The notes beneath the pieces are model-generated. The model was not told the origin of the DNA, searched no databases, and saw only the letters and a program-made list of their open reading frames with translations. From assembly GCA_949825025.1 (NCBI GenBank), contig OX463783.1, positions 13,799,628 through 13,863,627 on the forward strand: a stretch of DNA of 64,000 nucleotides, in the 5' to 3' direction. Source of the DNA: Siphlonurus alternatus (Eukaryota; Arthropoda; Insecta; Ephemeroptera; Siphlonuridae). Below are positions 61,811-64,000 of this stretch, one piece after another. The position numbers were made by a program, and so were the translations under genes. Positions within the stretch are counted from its first letter, which is position 1. Every line of letters begins with the position of its first letter.

Positions 61811-63966
61811 TATAACCTATAGGCGACAATTTAGTGACATGTTAATAATATGAATTTGATTTAATAAATGATCTATTATTACTGTGTAAAAGTAACAAGC
61901 TATAATATAATATAACATATACTCAACATGAAGTATAATATTATTAAAAATTATAACCTTAAGGCATTTATGAATATTATTATTGACCTGGATTTTGATA
62001 TTATTTAAATATATATAACAACAATACATTCTAATATACATTAAAGGAGATTATTATTTATGTTTTATATAGATGATGAGATATATAAAGAAAAAGTCAT
62101 AAATATAAAGCATGACGTCATAGATCAATACACAGAAATTTGATAGTATAATGTAATTTATATACTATGCTTGTACTGTATAACTGTCTAATGTCATTAA
62201 AATAAAATAGCCTTTATTTGATTATTTTTTACATAATTCATCCTATGTATATTTATAAAATGAATTACCTAATTATGTTCAAAATTTAATTTATGATAAA
62301 ATTATTCCCAATTATCACACAGTCAAAATAATAGCAAGTTTTATTTTATATTCTATTTGCAGTAAATTATTGTAATATTTGCAATATTTATGGTGCTAAT
62401 AATATATTAAATTACTTATTGATGTGATAAGTTAAAATATTTTTACTCACGTCTATATATAAAGCATTCTTCAATTTTAAAAGCGTTGAAATTTCATTGA
62501 ATTTCTGAGTATACATATATATGTGAATGTATACTATTACAGAAAAAGGTTAGTGTAATTAGATATTTTTGAGTAAGCAAATTGCATGCTAAGTGTAAGG
62601 TATTAAAGCTTTATTTACTGTGTTAGCTTGAATAGGAATCAATGAATGGATTCTATGTAAAAAGCATAATTTACTTTAATTTTACATTTTATTTTTATAA
62701 AATTTTCTTCACACACTTTTATAATTTTTATAAATTTCATTTTTTATAAAAAATAACTGGGTCTATTTTTTAATGATTTCATTTTATTTGCCAATTTTGT
62801 TAATAAAATTAATACTACAATTAGAAAATGTACTTATACTATCAATTATTTTATAGAACGCTTCTCTCTATAATAGTGTTAGAAAAACCCATATATAGTT
62901 TACGGTATAACACTACCCTATTTTCTAATGATAGTATATAATTTTCTCAGTTTATGTCTTATATATTTTATGAATGAACTGAATTAATGCTATATATATA
63001 TATTTATTATCCATCATCTATTTTCTTAAGCTTGAAAATACTTTGATTCCTTCTTCATATACATAATAATGAAGTCTTCAATATTTAAATTTAGCATTAA
63101 ATTTAATCAATGCAACAAAAAAAAATTAAAATAGACTTCTTTGAAAGATGAGGGTAAAAAAGAGCATCATGACTTTATCTTTATGGCTAAACTGTCTATT
63201 AAATAATATATCAGAACATTATAGGGTTGGGTTTTTAAGGTATAACAATAGAATGAAAATGAGCTCTTTGTGGGTTAATTACTCAGACTAACCTTATAGT
63301 ATCTATATATATATACCGCGAAGTTTAGAAGACAAGCCACCTCACGACACGATATGGTTACAATAGATTTCGATTAGACGCGCCCATAGCTTGCTTTTTT
63401 AAAAAAAAATAATATATAATAACCTATACAATAAATTCTAAGAAAATGATTTTTATTAAATAATTTATATTAATAGATATTTAACTTTAAGGAGTTAGTA
63501 ATTGTTTAGGATATAGTATAGACCACAAAAGCGTGGCAGATAAAGTGATCCTTTAAAATAAAAATACTCCCCCGCCTCCTACATCTTCTCTTTATAAATT
63601 CTCTCATAGTATTATCTGGGCATGCCACATTAAACCTTTTATATTATAGTAAATGCTTAATAATGCTGTTGTTATATTTAAATATAAAATTAACTTTGCT
63701 TTTAATACAATGTTATATACCTGTGTGTGTGTGAGTTATAAAATAATATCTACCTTTTTTTTTATCAAGACAGGTCTTATGTTCTTATATGATAATGTTT
63801 TAGTGCTAAAATTATTTTAAAGAGTCTACCACTTTTACTGATATGGAGCACTTCATATAAACACTTAAAAAATATCATAAATTGTTTGGCCTTTGTTTTT
63901 ACAATGCAAATTTTATATATTTAATGATTCGTGCATGCTCTTCCCAACCTTTTTTTTTATTAAGTA
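61811..63966. other. AT-rich spacer
   Basis: No supported gene or element. (GT)6 near 63722. The minus frame 61817-62041 has no motif. Confidence 0.5.
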
Positions 63967-64000
63967 TTTTAACTAAAGAAACCATGGAAACCTAAGTTAG
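63967..64000 (-). mobile_element. SINE centre, family E, cut by the window edge
   Basis: AACTAAAGAAACCATGGAAA CCTAAGTTAG is the central domain in reverse, with the outer stem changed from TGACTGAGG to TAACTTAGG. The rest lies outside the window. Confidence 0.55.

Overview
The window is very AT-rich (roughly three quarters A+T by eye), has long perfect microsatellites and many small inverted-repeat transposons, and contains no operon, Shine-Dalgarno series, tRNA gene, rRNA gene or long intact host gene. It is nuclear DNA of a multicellular animal. The tRNA-derived SINEs and the Jockey/CR1-like retrotransposon fragment fit an invertebrate, most likely an arthropod. That is an inference from repeat style, not a database match.

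Repeat families defined here by comparing copies inside the window: (A) a MITE of about 200-230 bp with ends like TACACCTCTGGACACCA and a second conserved block CGAACTTTACTCCTGC, apparently flanked by TA, copies at 10000, 40999, 41936, 43336, 49740 (part), 51251, 56205 (decayed), 60399; (B) a foldback MITE of about 320 bp starting ATGGACAA and flanked by TA, copies at 2381, 16173, 27966, 37698, 49448; (C) a MITE with 26-bp ends and a 10-bp target duplication, nested in family A at 41981 and, older, at 43419; (D) a GC-richer MITE with ends AGGTGGATTC and a TTA/TTAA target, at 36607 and 60189; (E) a tRNA-derived SINE whose middle is an imperfect palindrome (TGACTGAGG / CCTCAGTCA around CCATGG), full or nearly full at 3366, 18653 and 56528, partial at several other places.

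Layout: 0-10 kb is AT-rich spacer with a (TA)90 tract, a family B copy, a SINE and two inverted repeats. 10.0-13.4 kb holds a 3.2-kb near-perfect palindrome (arms about 1.47 kb, 245-bp spacer) inside a family A element. 15.3-15.7 kb is a CT tract. 20.2-21.5 kb holds a 5S rRNA-like segment fused to a 5'-truncated LINE whose reverse-transcriptase reading frame is open from the NDI..YADD region to its stop, with an ATT tail: the only clear coding sequence. 35-39 kb is a cluster of SINEs, a second 5S-like piece, families B and D, a 465-bp foldback nested in family B, and a 32-bp perfect palindrome that looks like two hAT ends joined head to head with an 8-bp target duplication. 40.4-43.7 kb has three family A copies (two carrying nested family C) and one gene-like small reading frame on the minus strand. 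45-64 kb is mostly spacer with scattered elements and a perfect (TTATA)54 array at 61.5 kb.

No functional gene network can be described. The window reads as intergenic or intronic DNA shaped by waves of nested small transposons. Three short stretches with splice-like signals or gene-like composition are listed as weak exon candidates.
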